This document shows, in pieces, positions 1 through 8,509 of a stretch of DNA of 64,000 nt (position 1 is its first letter; each line of letters opens with the position of its first letter). The translations under genes were made by a program, and so were the position numbers. The notes beneath the pieces are model-generated. The model ran no database searches. It had not been told where the DNA came from and saw only the letters and a program-made list of their open reading frames with translations. Source of the DNA: Sphingomonas sp. UV9 (GTDB lineage: Bacteria; Pseudomonadota; Alphaproteobacteria; Sphingomonadales; Sphingomonadaceae); assembly GCF_004101245.1 (NCBI RefSeq), contig NZ_SCIN01000003.1:124001-188000 (forward strand), written 5' to 3'.

Positions 1-39
1 GGCGAGCTGGAATATCACGTGATCGATCGCGAACTGTAA
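1..39 (+). CDS. 3' end of an unidentified gene
   Basis: Frame 1 is open from the window edge to a TAA at 37-39 and gives the tail GELEYHVIDREL. The next gene starts 5 bases later on the same strand, so this is most likely the end of an upstream gene in the same transcript. Too little is present to assign a function. Confidence 0.4.
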   Translation, partial: GELEYHVIDREL

Positions 40-43
40 GCCG

Positions 44-718
44 GTGATAGAAGGCCTGGAGATCGTCCGTCACCCGCGCGCCCGTCGCGCGCGTCTGTCG
101 ATCGATCCTGCGAGTGGCCGGGCAAGGCTCGTCCTCCCCAAGCGTGCCGCGCTGAAGCAGGCGCTGGCCTGGGCCGAGGACAAGGCAGGCTGGATCGCCG
201 AACAGCGCGCGTTGCTTCCCCAGCCCCGCCCGTTCGTCCCCGGTGCAGTCCTGATGGTCGCCGACGAACCGCTGACGATAGACTGGACGCCGGGCAGTCG
301 CAGGACCGTGGTACGCGACGGCTCGATACTATCGCTGTCGGGACCGCGCGAAACGATCGCACGCCGCGTCGAGGCATGGCTGAAACGCACCGCACTCGCC
401 GTGCTGGAAATCGAAACCGCCGAATACGCCGTCAAGGCGAAGGTGAGCGTGGCGCAGGTCGCGGTCGGCGATGCCAAGGGCCGTTGGGGCAGTTGCGCGT
501 CGAGTGGTGTCATTCGCTACAGCTGGCGCCTCATCCTCGCGCCAAGCTGGGTCCGCCGTGCCACCGTCGCGCATGAAGTCGCGCACCGCGTCCACATGAA
601 CCACGCGCCGGTCTTCCACGCGCTGGTCGAGCAACTCTACGGCGAAGACCCTACGCCCGCGCGCGTGTGGCTACGGACGCACGGAGCCGGGCTTCACTGG
701 TTCGGGCGCTCGTCCTGA
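44..718 (+). CDS. YgjP/DUF45-type zinc metallopeptidase (M48-like fold)
   Basis: 224 residues. The zinc motif HEVAH (H177, E178, H181) is followed by NHAPVFH, with H187 the likely third ligand; this is the YgjP/DUF45 pattern HExxH...NH...F. Upstream GRWGSC near residue 147 is the second conserved block of the family. No signal peptide or membrane segment is visible, so it is probably cytosolic. The start is GTG at 44, just behind the preceding stop. Its last 25 bases overlap the convergent PBP1A gene, which is unusual because both are real coding ends. Family members are poorly characterised, so the substrate is unknown. Confidence 0.85.
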   Translation: MIEGLEIVRHPRARRARLSIDPASGRARLVLPKRAALKQALAWAEDKAGWIAEQRALLPQPRPFVPGAVLMVADEPLTIDWTPGSRRTVVRDGSILSLSGPRETIARRVEAWLKRTALAVLEIETAEYAVKAKVSVAQVAVGDAKGRWGSCASSGVIRYSWRLILAPSWVRRATVAHEVAHRVHMNHAPVFHALVEQLYGEDPTPARVWLRTHGAGLHWFGRSS

Positions 719-2913
719 TAGCGGCCATCTTGGTAGCGCCGATCTTGGTAACGGCCATCTTGGTAACGGCCATCCTGATACCGATCACGGGGCACGTCCC
801 GAGTTAGTGGCTGACGTCCGGCCGGTTGCTCCTGACGTGGCTGGTTGCGGCCGGTGACACGGTCGATCCAGTCCTGGTTCATCTGCTGCGGCGGTGCTGG
901 TGGAGCCGCCGGCGTCTCGGGCTGATCCATATCGGGCCGCGGGATCGTGTCGCCGGTCTGCGCGTCGGTCGGCACCGGCGGCTCGCCCGGCTCGATCGGG
1001 TTGCCGTCCGCGTCGACGGCCATCTGGTCATTGTCGGGCTGGCCGAAATAGCTCTCCTCGTCGGGTTCGAGCTGCCACTCGGGCAGGGTCACCTTCGTAT
1101 CGAACTGCTCGATCGGGCGGCTCGCGGTGGCGGGCTTCATGAACGCCGCCCACGCCTTTGCCGGCGCGGTGCCGCCGTGCAGGCCGGCGATCGGCTTGGC
1201 ATCGTCGCGACCCATCCACACGCCCGTCGTGATGCCGCTGGAAAAGCCCAGGAACCAGCCGTCCTTGGAGGCTGAGGTGGTGCCGGTCTTGCCCGCGACC
1301 GGTCGACCGATCTGCGCCGCGCGACCGGTGCCGGTGTTGACTGCGGTCTGCAACAGGTCGGTCATCTCCGCGGCAACATAGGGCGCGACCAGCACGTGGC
1401 TGCGATCTACCTCATGCGTGTAGATCGTCTGGCCGTTCGCGGTGACGCGCGTGATCCCGTACGGCGTGACCGCGACGCCCTTGTTGGCAACGCTCGCGAA
1501 CGCGCGCGTCATGTCGATCACGCGGACCTCTGACGTGCCCAGGACCATCGACGGATGCACGTTGACCGGTGTCGTGATCCCGAACCGCCGGGCCATGTCG
1601 GCGACCGTCGTGAAGCCGACTTCCTGGCCCAGCTTGGCGGCGATGGTGTTGAGCGAATAGGCGAACGCGGTGCGCAACGAGACCGCGCCGGAGTTGCGAC
1701 GGGAATCGTTGCGCGGGCTCCAGCCCTGGATCGTGACGGGTTCGTCGACGATCGAATCCGCGGGCTTGTGGCCTGCCTCAAGCGCGGCGAGATAGACGAA
1801 CAGCTTGAACGCCGAGCCCGGCTGGCGGACCGCCTGCGTCGCGCGGTTGTAGATCGACGAGACGTAATCCTTCCCGCCGACCATCGCGCGCACTTCGCCG
1901 CCACGATCGAGTGCGACCAGCGCGCCCTGCGCGCCGGCGGGCGCGTTGGCGCGGATCGCTGCATCGGCCTGCCGCTGCATGTTGAGATCGAGCGTCGTCC
2001 AGACTTCGAGCGGCTCGGTGGTCTCGTCGATCAGCGTATCGAGTTGCGGCAGTGCCCAGTCGGTGAAGTAGCGGACGCTGTTCTGCTTGGGCTCGGGCGC
2101 GAGTTTCAGGCCCGATACGTCGGCATCCGCCGCCTCGGACGCGGTGATCGCGCCGGTTTCCCGCATCGTCTCCAGCACCACGCCGGCGCGGCCCATCGCG
2201 GCCTCGGCATCGGCGGTCGGCGAGTAGTTGGACGGCGCCTTGACGAGGCCGGCGATGACCGCGGCTTCGGGTAGGCTCAGATGATCCGCGCCGTGGCCGA
2301 AGAACTTGCGGCTCGCGGCGTCGATCCCGTAAGCGCCGCCGCCATAATAGACCTTGTTCAGATAGAGTTCGAGGATCTGATCCTTCGAAAACTTCCATTC
2401 GAGCGCGAACGCCAGGATGCCCTCGCGGAATTTTCGACCGAACTTCTTCTGGTTGTTGAGGAAGACGGTGCGCGCGAGCTGCTGCGTGATCGTCGAGCCA
2501 CCCTGCGTCCAGTGACCGCGATCGAAGCGCACCTTTACGGAGCGCGCGATTCCGACCGGATCGACGCCGATATGCGACCGGAAGCGGCGATCCTCGACCG
2601 AGACGGTCGCGTCGCGCATGACCTTGGGGATCTGTCCGTAAGGCAGCCATTCGCCGAAGCTCGGCCCCATCGACACGATCACGGTGCCATCGGCGGCGTG
2701 GACGCGGATCATCTGGCCATTGGGCGAAGACTTCAGGCTGTCGAAACTGGGGAGTTGCGACATCGCGACATATACCGCGATCGCCAGCGCGCCGAGCGCG
2801 AGGACACCGATCCCGACAATGAGCTGCGAGGCAACGATCAGCCGCCGCCGCCAGCGTGACGCCGGTGGAGTTGGGGACCGACGGGACGGGGAAGCAGAAC
2901 GCGTACGAGCCAT
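694..2913 (-). CDS. PBP1A-family bifunctional penicillin-binding protein
   Basis: 739 residues. After a basic N-terminus there is one membrane helix (about residues 25-50), then a GT51 glycosyltransferase domain (EDRRF and GGSTITQQLAR are visible) and a penicillin-binding transpeptidase domain with SAFK (catalytic Ser), SLNT (SxN) and KTGTT (KTG). It polymerises and cross-links peptidoglycan at the periplasmic face of the inner membrane. The C-terminus is a Pro/Gln/Asp-rich tail ending in about five near-identical five-residue units of the RYQDG type, encoded by a 15-base tandem repeat. The tail overlaps the 3' end of the convergent metallopeptidase gene. The start ATG at 2913 leaves a normal short basic leader. 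Confidence 0.93.
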   Translation of the reverse strand: MARTRSASPSRRSPTPPASRWRRRLIVASQLIVGIGVLALGALAIAVYVAMSQLPSFDSLKSSPNGQMIRVHAADGTVIVSMGPSFGEWLPYGQIPKVMRDATVSVEDRRFRSHIGVDPVGIARSVKVRFDRGHWTQGGSTITQQLARTVFLNNQKKFGRKFREGILAFALEWKFSKDQILELYLNKVYYGGGAYGIDAASRKFFGHGADHLSLPEAAVIAGLVKAPSNYSPTADAEAAMGRAGVVLETMRETGAITASEAADADVSGLKLAPEPKQNSVRYFTDWALPQLDTLIDETTEPLEVWTTLDLNMQRQADAAIRANAPAGAQGALVALDRGGEVRAMVGGKDYVSSIYNRATQAVRQPGSAFKLFVYLAALEAGHKPADSIVDEPVTIQGWSPRNDSRRNSGAVSLRTAFAYSLNTIAAKLGQEVGFTTVADMARRFGITTPVNVHPSMVLGTSEVRVIDMTRAFASVANKGVAVTPYGITRVTANGQTIYTHEVDRSHVLVAPYVAAEMTDLLQTAVNTGTGRAAQIGRPVAGKTGTTSASKDGWFLGFSSGITTGVWMGRDDAKPIAGLHGGTAPAKAWAAFMKPATASRPIEQFDTKVTLPEWQLEPDEESYFGQPDNDQMAVDADGNPIEPGEPPVPTDAQTGDTIPRPDMDQPETPAAPPAPPQQMNQDWIDRVTGRNQPRQEQPAGRQPLTRDVPRDRYQDGRYQDGRYQDRRYQDGRYQDERPNQ
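711..780 (-). repeat. 15-base tandem repeat encoding RYQDG units in the PBP1A tail
   Basis: Four to five consecutive copies of a 15-base unit (core TTGGTAACGGCCATC on the + strand) with a few substitutions. Each copy encodes R-Y-Q-D-G/R at the extreme C-terminus of the PBP. A whole-codon repeat of this kind can change copy number without shifting the frame. Confidence 0.85.
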
Positions 2914-2957
2914 GTGGCCACAGAATTACGCGCGATATCCCCGCCCTACAAGCAGCA

Positions 2958-3377
2958 TCAAGCCGCAGCGTTCGCTTTGCGCGGTCGGAATTCGAGCGAG
3001 AGCGAGTTCATGCAATAGCGCTGGCCGGTCGGGGGCGGGCCGTCCGGGAAGACATGGCCCATATGACTGTCGCAGCGTGCGCACCGCGTCTCGATGCGGG
3101 TCATGCCGTGGCTGCGATCGGCGTGATCGGTGACCGCATCGGGGCCGATAGGCTGGGTGAAGCTGGGCCAGCCCGAGCCGGAATCATATTTGTCAGCGCT
3201 GTCGAACAGTTCGTTGCTGCACGCCGCGCAACGATAGATGCCGTCGGCCTTGTTGTCGTTGAGTGCGCCCGCGAATGCGCGCTCGGTGCCCGCCTCGCGC
3301 AGCACGTGATATTGCTCGGGGGTCAGCCGCTTGCGCCACTCGGCTTCGGAAAGATTGAGTTGGTCCATGGGTGTCAA
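2958..3377 (-). CDS. msrB: peptide-methionine (R)-S-oxide reductase MsrB
   Basis: 139 residues, normal family length. The resolving/catalytic block RYCMNS places the active cysteine at C122. Two CxxC pairs (C50/C53 in CAAC and C99/C102 in CARC) form the structural zinc site. GSGWPSF and HMGHVF are family signatures. It reduces methionine-R-sulfoxide in proteins using thioredoxin; with no signal peptide it is cytosolic. The second methionine (residue 4, base 3368) is an equally possible start. It shares the strand with the PBP1A gene, 44 bases upstream of that gene's start. Confidence 0.95.
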   Translation of the reverse strand: MTPMDQLNLSEAEWRKRLTPEQYHVLREAGTERAFAGALNDNKADGIYRCAACSNELFDSADKYDSGSGWPSFTQPIGPDAVTDHADRSHGMTRIETRCARCDSHMGHVFPDGPPPTGQRYCMNSLSLEFRPRKANAAA

Positions 3378-3422
3378 TCTCGTGCTGGCGGGACGGATTT
3401 CAATATGGCGTAGGGACGGCGT

Positions 3423-4511
3423 TTAGGTCTGACCTATTCTCGTCGCATTGGCGATCACCTGGATCAGGGCGGGGCGCAGCATCGGGAGCAACCATGCCGC
3501 ACGCGTACTTTCGGCGACATGGCGGACGATGCTGGCAATGCCGATCGGGCGGGCGAGACGACGCGCGAAGTCCTCTTGCCAACGGGTTGCCGAAGCGGGG
3601 CCGCCGCGGACATAGGCCTCGGCGGCCGCGACTCCACTGGCGAGCGCGATGCCCATGCCTTCGCCGGCAAGCGAGGGGATGACGCCGGCCTGGTCGCCGA
3701 GCCGGAACGTCGCATCGACGCCCTCGCGTTGCCGCCAGCCATAGGGGACGTTGGCGATCGCATCGATCGGCGCGCAGCCGTCGATCAGGGCTACCCATTC
3801 GCCGAGCGCGGGCATCTCGCGGCCCAGTACCGCGAGCAATTGTGCGGGAGATCCCGCGGCCTGAAGGCGTGAGCGATGCACGGCCATGCACAAGTTCGCG
3901 GTGCCGTCCTCCTGCATCGCGAGGCCGGCATAGCCGCGGTCGAACAGGTGCAGTTCGATCCCGCCGTCGAGCGACGCGCGGAGGGCGGGGGAGGGCGCGA
4001 TTCGGATGCGTAATCCCAGCGTCGGGTCTGCGCCGCGGGCGTCCTCGGGCCGCGCCATTCCGCGAACGTCGTGCTTGCCGCTGGCAAGGAACAGGGCGTC
4101 GGGGGCGAACGACGCGCCATCCGCCGTGCGAACCGTCATGCCGTCGATCTCGCGAACCGTGACGCCGCGCTCGACCGGCGTGCCGAGCCGTGCCGCTTCC
4201 GCCAGCATGACCGTATCCAGCCGGTGCCGCGTAACCGACACCGCGGGATGGGGCAGGGTGGCATCCGCGCGTCGCGTGCCGGCGTAGATGCGGGCGCGCG
4301 TGACACGTGCGGGGTTGAGCGTGTCGGGATCGATGCCGAGCCCCGCAAGCGTCTCCAGCGTCCGCCAGCTCAGGAAGCCGCCGCAGATCGCGTCACCCGT
4401 CTCGCGCGATCGCTCGACAAGCAAATGCGGCAGGCCGGCGCGGGCGAGCCCGATCGCGGTCGCGGCTCCGGCGAGCCCGCCGCCGACGATCAGCGCAGGC
4501 GTTCGACGCAT
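3423..4511 (-). CDS. FAD-dependent oxidoreductase of a type III PKS operon (geranylgeranyl reductase/UbiH-like)
   Basis: 362 residues from ATG at 4511. The N-terminal GGGLAGAATAIGLARAG is the dinucleotide-binding Rossmann motif, and GDQAGVIPSLAGEGMG near residue 270 is the second FAD-binding motif of the geranylgeranyl-reductase/aromatic hydroxylase superfamily. The start was chosen because the Rossmann motif begins eight residues in; the longer open frame upstream is only the methyltransferase gene read in another frame. It overlaps that gene by 22 bases. In Streptomyces the srs operon pairs a type III PKS with a methyltransferase and a flavin hydroxylase to make phenolic lipid quinones; a similar tailoring role is inferred here. 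Confidence 0.85.
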   Translation of the reverse strand: MRRTPALIVGGGLAGAATAIGLARAGLPHLLVERSRETGDAICGGFLSWRTLETLAGLGIDPDTLNPARVTRARIYAGTRRADATLPHPAVSVTRHRLDTVMLAEAARLGTPVERGVTVREIDGMTVRTADGASFAPDALFLASGKHDVRGMARPEDARGADPTLGLRIRIAPSPALRASLDGGIELHLFDRGYAGLAMQEDGTANLCMAVHRSRLQAAGSPAQLLAVLGREMPALGEWVALIDGCAPIDAIANVPYGWRQREGVDATFRLGDQAGVIPSLAGEGMGIALASGVAAAEAYVRGGPASATRWQEDFARRLARPIGIASIVRHVAESTRAAWLLPMLRPALIQVIANATRIGQT

Positions 4512-5170
4512 AGCCGGAACGGAAAGACGCGGCGGACCTTCGCCTGGGTGATACCGGCTTCGGCGAGCAACGGCGGCCATTCGTCGGGGCGATAGCTGCG
4601 TGCGATCGACAGCGTGCCGTCGTGCCGCACGATCGGATGCCAGCGTGCGATCTGGGCGAGGATCGGAAAGCCCCAATGCGCAAAACCATGGCGGTGCAGG
4701 TCGTTGACGAACCACCCTGCACTCGCATGACGCTCCATGAAGCGCAGGAACGCCACGAGCTGGTCGTGGGTCATGTGATGCGCGACGAGGCTGCTGACGA
4801 TCACGTCCCACGGCTCCTGGGCACGATCGGCATAATCGCCAGTGACGTAGCGGATATCGCCGCCGTGCGCCCGCGCGGCTTGTTCGCTGCGCGGGTTGAG
4901 ATCGACCCCCACCAGCTCCGCCTCGATCCCCCGCGCCTTGGCCCAGCGCGCGATCCGGCGCAGCATGTCGCCATCGCCGAACCCGACGTCGAGCAACCGG
5001 AAGCGTTGCCGTCCGGCCGTCGCCCGCGCGAGGAAGTCGAGCGTCGGCCGGCGTGCCATCGTCACCGTGTTTACGGTCGCGAGATCGCCGACCACGTCGG
5101 CGTAGGTCGCAGCATCGAGATCGTCCGCGTCCATCAGTTCTTCGGCCTGACTGCGGGCGACAAGCGTCAT
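4490..5170 (-). CDS. class I SAM-dependent methyltransferase of the type III PKS operon
   Basis: 226 residues. The motif LLDVGFGDGDMLRRIA (about residues 58-73) is the glycine-rich SAM-binding loop and ELVGVDLNPRS is the acidic loop after strand 2. Middle gene of a three-gene leftward operon: its ATG overlaps the PKS stop in an ATGA (5167-5170), and its end overlaps the oxidoreductase start. Likely role: O- or C-methylation of the polyketide product; the position cannot be told from sequence. Confidence 0.87.
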   Translation of the reverse strand: MTLVARSQAEELMDADDLDAATYADVVGDLATVNTVTMARRPTLDFLARATAGRQRFRLLDVGFGDGDMLRRIARWAKARGIEAELVGVDLNPRSEQAARAHGGDIRYVTGDYADRAQEPWDVIVSSLVAHHMTHDQLVAFLRFMERHASAGWFVNDLHRHGFAHWGFPILAQIARWHPIVRHDGTLSIARSYRPDEWPPLLAEAGITQAKVRRVFPFRLCVERLR

Positions 5171-6246
5171 GTCGCGCTTCGGAATCCGAAGCCCTCCGCG
5201 GCCAGACCCGGCCCGAACGCCAGCGCCACGCCGTGCGAGATCGGTGGGCCGGCGAGCAGGCGCTCGAACACGAACATCAACGTCGCCGACGACATGTTGC
5301 CATTGTCCACCAGCACCTGCCGCGATGCCGCCAATGCCTCGGGTTTCAGCTGCATCGCGTGCTCGACCGCATCGAGGATTGATCGACCACCGGCATGCAC
5401 CGCCCAGCCGTCGATCGACTCAGGCGGCTGGCCATCGCTGACGATCGCGCGAAACTCGGTATCCGCCAACGCCGTGGCGATCCGCGCGGGCACCTCGCCG
5501 GACAGGTGCATCGCAAAGCCGGCATCGGTGACGTCCCAGCGGATCAGCGTCTCGGTTTCGGGCAGCGCTGCCGCGAACGGCGTACCGAGTTCGAGCCCGC
5601 GCACCTCCGCGGTCACCAGCGCAGCGGCGGCCCCGTCGCCGAACTGAAGCATGGCCAGCAAGGGTTCGATCTCGTTCGCCGGCTGGAGATGCAGCGTCGA
5701 GAGCTCGACCGTGACGACCAGGACGCGCGCCTTGGGCTCGGATCGGACGATGTGACGTGCGCTGCGCAGGGCGACGACCGCCGCGTAACATCCCATGAAG
5801 CCGATCAGCAGTCGCTCGACACTGGACGCGAGTCCGAGGCGCCGCGCGATGATCTGATCGATGCCGGGCGCGACGAAGCCCGTGCAGCTCGCGACCACGA
5901 GATGCGTGATCCCCTCGACGGCAATTTTGCCGCGGAGTGCCTCGATCGCGCGGATCGCCAGGTCGGGCGCATGCTCGGCATAGAGCGTCATCCGCGCCGC
6001 GGTGCCGGGATGCGGCTCGGCGGCGTAGAAGCCGGCTTCGTCGACCGGCGAGCCTCCGTCCGCAGTCGGCGGCAATACCGACCAGCGATGCGCGATGCCC
6101 GACCGCGACGCCATCCGGTCGAAGACGCGCTGCGATCGCGGTTCGATGCGCGACCGAGCCCAAGCTATGAAAGCATCGTGGATATCGTGACCCGGAACGG
6201 CGGAACCAACGGCATTCAGATAAGCGGACACGACACCCTTTCCCAT
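5167..6246 (-). CDS. type III polyketide synthase (chalcone/stilbene synthase family)
   Basis: 359 residues, typical for the family. Aligned by eye to chalcone synthase the triad is intact: Cys153 in GFMGCYAA, His284 in WAVHAGG and Asn317 in DNGNMSSA. HLVVASCTGFVAPGID matches the conserved strand before the active-site cysteine. These homodimeric enzymes extend an acyl-CoA starter with malonyl-CoA and cyclise it to resorcinols or pyrones. First gene of the operon, with methyltransferase and oxidoreductase stitched on by overlaps. The start ATG at 6246 follows a long AT-rich intergenic region shared with the divergent regulator gene. Starter and product cannot be deduced. Confidence 0.93.
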   Translation of the reverse strand: MGKGVVSAYLNAVGSAVPGHDIHDAFIAWARSRIEPRSQRVFDRMASRSGIAHRWSVLPPTADGGSPVDEAGFYAAEPHPGTAARMTLYAEHAPDLAIRAIEALRGKIAVEGITHLVVASCTGFVAPGIDQIIARRLGLASSVERLLIGFMGCYAAVVALRSARHIVRSEPKARVLVVTVELSTLHLQPANEIEPLLAMLQFGDGAAAALVTAEVRGLELGTPFAAALPETETLIRWDVTDAGFAMHLSGEVPARIATALADTEFRAIVSDGQPPESIDGWAVHAGGRSILDAVEHAMQLKPEALAASRQVLVDNGNMSSATLMFVFERLLAGPPISHGVALAFGPGLAAEGFGFRSAT

Positions 6247-6660
6247 ACGACCGACCCGTCAACGCGTGACGTGGCCAATCGGCCTGCGCCTATCAAGGCC
6301 GGGATTCCAGGCGAATCGGTGGTCGCAGGACGGGGTACGACGTCACGATCGATACTGCGCGGTTTTTCGGCGGTTCTGTAAATATTGGTTACTGCAAAAC
6401 ATACCTTGAGGGCCGCCACCGCCCGAACCGAACCATATTGAACCTAATTAAATCGTTTGCAGCAAGATCAGCAGGGAGCAATCGACGCGATCGTGCATTG
6501 GTTTTATCCAGGATTACCTGATTTCAAAGGATTAGGTTGATATTTTGGTGCATAAGTCGAGAATAACATCGCATTTGACCTGGATCTAGGTCGTATGCGG
6601 TTTCGGTTCGGTTCGATCCCTGTGCGAAAACGGCACACGTCCGTGAGCATAGAGGGTCGA
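6247..6660. promoter_or_regulatory. divergent promoter region, PKS operon / winged-helix regulator
   Basis: About 410 bases without a convincing gene, clearly more AT-rich than the flanks (for example 6370-6400 and 6430-6560). It contains the inverted pair AACCTAAT (near 6444) and ATTAGGTT (near 6531), a repeated GGATTA, and a near-perfect palindrome at 6577-6592. No standard -35/-10 pair was assigned. Confidence 0.5.
6577..6592. promoter_or_regulatory. near-palindromic candidate operator upstream of the regulator gene
   Basis: GACCTGGATCTAGGTC reads almost the same on both strands (14 of 16 positions). It sits about 70 bases before the chosen start of the winged-helix regulator, a position suited to autoregulation. 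This is an inference; no binding consensus is known to me for this family. Confidence 0.35.
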
Positions 6661-7161
6661 ATGTCGAAGTCCGGATCGAGCGAGAAAGAGGGGCTTTTGG
6701 TGAAGAACGAGTCCGTAGTCGATTTGATCAAGGATCTGACCGCAAAGCTTTCCGCTGTGGCCGAGGAGTTCAACGGTCGTGTCGCGGAGGCGTCGGAACC
6801 CAAACCCGCCGGCGACGTGCCGAGCGAGGCGATGCTGGTCGAACGAGCCAATGCGGTTCTTGCCGACCGGCGGATGCGGCGTCAGTTCCTGCCCGAGGAA
6901 TTGTTTCACGAACCTGCCTGGGATATGCTGCTCGCATTATTCGTCTCGCGCGACGACCGGGCGCCGATGAACATCAAGGCCTTGGTCAGCATGTCCGACG
7001 CCCCCGTGACGACGTCGCAACGCTGGATCGAGCATCTCCACAAGCTGAAGCTGATCGACCGCGTGATCGACCCGACCGATCGCCGCAGGGTCGAGATATC
7101 CCTCAGCGACAGCGGTGAGCAGGCGATGCGTTCGTATCTGCGGGCGCTCGCGCGACGATGA
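6661..7161 (+). CDS. MarR-like winged helix-turn-helix transcriptional regulator
   Basis: 166 residues from ATG at 6661, chosen because GAGG lies 6 bases before it; an upstream in-frame ATG at 6595 has no such site and gives an atypical leader. The N-terminal 75 residues are polar and helix-prone. The C-terminal 85 residues carry the winged helix: PAWDMLLALFV, then the recognition helix around APVTTSQRWIEHLHKLKLI and a wing with DPTDRRRVEISLS, as in MarR. Similar short regulators with the F-x-x-PAWDMLL block are familiar from sphingomonads. It lies between the PKS operon and the DUF11 surface cluster and could control either. Confidence 0.8.
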   Translation: MSKSGSSEKEGLLVKNESVVDLIKDLTAKLSAVAEEFNGRVAEASEPKPAGDVPSEAMLVERANAVLADRRMRRQFLPEELFHEPAWDMLLALFVSRDDRAPMNIKALVSMSDAPVTTSQRWIEHLHKLKLIDRVIDPTDRRRVEISLSDSGEQAMRSYLRALARR

Positions 7162-7275
7162 TGCACGCGACCACGCTGTGCCTGGAGCGCTGAAAGGGGG
7201 ATTTTTCGTCGCCTAAGTCAGAACAGTAGAACGGGAACGGCAGATGATACCGCCGTTTAAAACCGCAAATCCGTG

Positions 7276-7296
7276 TTTATCAATCAAGTTGATAAA
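7276..7296. promoter_or_regulatory. inverted repeat, candidate operator of the DUF11 cluster
   Basis: TTTATCAA-TCAAG-TTGATAAA: perfect 8-base arms around a 5-base spacer, in the AT-rich leader before the cluster. Its form suits a dimeric winged-helix protein such as the one encoded just upstream. Inference only. Confidence 0.45.
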
Positions 7297-7321
7297 TTAT
7301 ACCATCGTCGCAAGATAGACT

Positions 7322-7342
7322 TGATCCAGTTTTATTGGATCA
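7322..7342. promoter_or_regulatory. second inverted repeat upstream of the DUF11 cluster
   Basis: TGATCCA and TGGATCA are perfect 7-base arms separated by 7 T-rich bases. A third, imperfect palindrome (GGTGTTAATAACGCC) follows at about 7350-7364. Three palindromes within 90 bases point to a regulated promoter. Confidence 0.4.
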
Positions 7343-7436
7343 TGGATACGGTGTTAATAACGCCATTATGATTTCGTAGTATTTGATTAATCGCCCGTAG
7401 CCAATTTGTTCCCGACAAAAGGATCGGGGCAAAACA

Positions 7437-8498
7437 TTGGATCGTCGTACGTCTGCGCATGGAGAGAAGGGGGGCCGGGACCGGCTTGCCCTTGCCGCTT
7501 TGCGTAGCGTGCGGACCGGCTTGATCGCCGCTGCGCTGGCGGTTCCCGCATTCGCCCAGACCGCGATCACCATGCCGGACCGTCCGGCGGTCGGGACCGT
7601 GGCAGGCACGTCGATCGTCAACACGGCCGGCCTGCGCTACGATCTCGACGGCGCATCCCTGTCGACCGTTTCGAACACTGTGACGATCGTCGTCGCCGAG
7701 CGCCTCGACGTGGCGCTGATGCGCGATGGCCATGATGCGGTGGTGGTGAGGTCAGCCCCGACCGCGATAACGCTGACGTTGACGAACCTCGACAACGGCA
7801 ACGAATCCTTCACGCTGGTGGCGACCGTCTCGCCGGGCGAGGTCACGCTTCGGACCCTGGTGATCGATGCGGACGGCGATGGGACGTACGATCCGGTGCG
7901 GGATCCGGCACCGGTCGATGGCAGGACGCCGGTGCTGGCGCCGGGCCAGTCGATCAAGCTGCTGGCGATACTGGTTGCGACGTCGACCGCTCCCGCGCCC
8001 GCCACCGCGACGTTGACCGTGACCGCGCAATCCACGACCGGATCGGGCACGGCGGGTACGACCTACGCCCAGGCTGGCGACGGTGGCGGCGATGCCGTGG
8101 TCGGGACGACCGGCGCCAGCGCCAGCGTCACGATCCCGCTGAGCACCGGCCCGGCCCGGCCCTCTCTTTTCAAGAGCCAGTCGGTGCGCGCCGCCGACGG
8201 GTCGCCGAACGCGGTCCGCGATTCAGTCATCACCTATACGCTGGAGGCGCGCTTCACCGATGCCGTCACCGGTGCCCGGATCGCTGACCCGATCCCTGTC
8301 GGCACGGTCTTCGTCCCCGGCAGCCTGACGCTCGACGGCGCGCCGTTGAGCGACGCGGCGGACGGCGACGCAGGCCGCTTCGACGCGGCCGGCAACGCAC
8401 CGACTGGCGGCGCACAAGGTCCGGGAATCGCCGTTGCGCTTGGGCAGGTCGCTGCCGCGTCCGTCCACACCGTCCAGTTCAAAGCCAAGATCCAATGA
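7437..8498 (+). CDS. exported DUF11-like surface protein, first gene of the cluster
   Basis: Up to 353 residues. The start is uncertain: TTG at 7437 opens the frame, while TTG at 7500 or GTG at 7509 would put a compact signal peptide (VRTGLIAAALAVPAFAQ, cut after AFA/AQ) at the N-terminus. No strong ribosome site decides it. The mature protein opens with AGTSIVNTAGLRYDLDG and then SNTVTIVV, a module also found in the two larger proteins of the cluster. It has a calcium-loop-like DADGDGTYD (around 7870-7896) and a C-terminal DUF11-like strand-rich domain. Its TGA overlaps an ATG but the next gene starts 12 bases later. Function unknown; probably cell-surface or periplasmic. Confidence 0.75.
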   Translation: MDRRTSAHGEKGGRDRLALAALRSVRTGLIAAALAVPAFAQTAITMPDRPAVGTVAGTSIVNTAGLRYDLDGASLSTVSNTVTIVVAERLDVALMRDGHDAVVVRSAPTAITLTLTNLDNGNESFTLVATVSPGEVTLRTLVIDADGDGTYDPVRDPAPVDGRTPVLAPGQSIKLLAILVATSTAPAPATATLTVTAQSTTGSGTAGTTYAQAGDGGGDAVVGTTGASASVTIPLSTGPARPSLFKSQSVRAADGSPNAVRDSVITYTLEARFTDAVTGARIADPIPVGTVFVPGSLTLDGAPLSDAADGDAGRFDAAGNAPTGGAQGPGIAVALGQVAAASVHTVQFKAKIQ

Positions 8499-8509
8499 GG
8501 AGTACACCC

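Noticed and set aside
6595..6660. Longer N-terminus for the winged-helix regulator
   Set aside because: No ribosome site before 6595, whereas GAGG precedes 6661; the extra residues look unrelated to the family.
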